A stretch of DNA of 64,000 bases, taken from Apostichopus japonicus. Its lineage: Eukaryota; Echinodermata; Holothuroidea; Aspidochirotida; Stichopodidae. Location of the stretch: positions 20,794,577-20,858,576 of the forward strand of contig NC_092582.1 in assembly GCF_037975245.1 (NCBI RefSeq), written 5' to 3'. Below the pieces are notes generated by a model. The model saw only the letters and a list, made by a program, of their open reading frames with translations. It was not told the origin of the DNA and did not search any database. Below are positions 63,321 to 64,000 of the stretch, piece by piece (positions within the stretch are counted from its first letter, which is position 1; each line of letters starts with the position of its first letter). The position numbers were made by a program, and so were the translations under genes.

Positions 63321-64000
63321 ACGTTCGATTAATGTCTATCGCGCGTTCGATTAATCGCTATCGCAAGTTCGATTGATCGCTATCGTAAGTTCGATTTATC
63401 GGTATCGCAAGTTCGATTGATCGCTATCGTAAGTTCGATTTATCGGTACCGCACTTTCGATTGATCGGTATTGCACATTCGATTTATCGATACCACACTT
63501 TCGATTTATCTGTATCGTATTTTCGATTTATCGGTATTTTACATTCGATTTATCGGTACCGCACATTCGATTTATCGGTATCGTATTTTCGATTTATCGG
63601 TAGCGCACTTTCGATTTATCGGTTCCGCACATTCGATTTATCGGTATCGCACATTCGATTTATGGTATCGCACTTTCGATTTATCGGTTCCGCACATTCG
63701 ATATATCGGTATCGCACATTCGATTAATCGGTACCGCACTTTCGATTTATCGGTATCGCACATTCGATTTATAGGTACGCGCAATCGATATATGGGTATC
63801 GCAAGTTCGATTAATCGCTATCGCACGTTCGAATAATCGCTATCGCACGTTCGATTAATGGATTTATCGGTACCACACTTTGGATTAATCTGTATCGTAT
63901 TTTCGATTTATCGGTATCGCACATTCGATTTATCGGTAGCGCACTTTCGATTTATCGGTACCGCACATTCTATTTCACGGTACCGCACGTACGAATTATC

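Larger units (their letters stand above)
38842..64000. repeat. 22-bp satellite array, block 3
   Basis: The same monomer continues without interruption to the end of the window. The phase resumes exactly where block 2 stopped once the 18-kb element is removed. From about 54 kb the variant mix changes: CGCACGTTCG and CGCAAGTTCG become common and the TTGTATCGC-type markers of the earlier part disappear. ORFs here up to about 260 codons are the satellite peptide cycle. Confidence 0.97.

Noticed and set aside
38842-64000. CRISPR-like array because of regular 22-bp repeats
   Set aside because: There are no unique spacers; the repeats abut directly, and the flanks show eukaryotic splicing and transposons.

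Overview
This window comes from an animal nuclear genome. About 41 of the 64 kb is a 22-bp satellite. The remaining islands are DNA transposons, and one of them carries a spliced gene with ten GT-AG introns. The exact species cannot be read from the sequence. Dispersed TAGGCCTA-type words near 37.5 and 38.3 kb, the hAT and Tc1-like MITEs, and the type of transposon genes would suit a marine invertebrate such as an echinoderm or hemichordate, but this is a weak inference.

Layout: 1-7132 is satellite. 7133-11905 is a 4.8-kb CACTG-ended transposon (element 1). 11906-20802 is satellite with a 1,725-bp higher-order repeat. 20803-38841 is an 18-kb transposon inserted in the satellite. 38842-64000 is satellite again, organised as several different higher-order repeats. 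Satellite monomers run TTCGATTTATCGG then TA(C/T)CGCACA. Because 22 leaves remainder 1 when divided by 3, all three plus-strand frames read the same stop-free 22-residue cycle. The many long plus-strand ORFs there are a consequence of that and are not genes.

The 18-kb element has 35-bp perfect terminal inverted repeats, subterminal copies of an ACTGAAA/TTTCAGT palindrome, a target duplication and intact paralogous empty sites elsewhere in the window. It carries two minus-strand genes. One is an uninterrupted 841-codon transposase with two C2H2 fingers and a CACTA-like DDE core. The other is a gene I assembled from eleven exons (24817-38489). All its junctions are in frame, and it gives a 520-residue protein that starts with a SAM domain. 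The transposase lies inside intron 1 of the SAM gene on the same strand, so both may be read from the right terminus. The arrangement resembles the two-protein organisation of plant CACTA elements (catalytic protein plus a second DNA-binding protein), but the second protein here is a SAM protein.

Younger insertions sit inside the 18-kb element: a hAT-type MITE with a perfect 8-bp duplication, an internally deleted copy of element 1 (27043-29599), a 1.87-kb inverted-repeat element, a Tc1-like MITE and others, most of them in introns of the SAM gene. No rRNA, tRNA, CRISPR or viral sequence was recognised.
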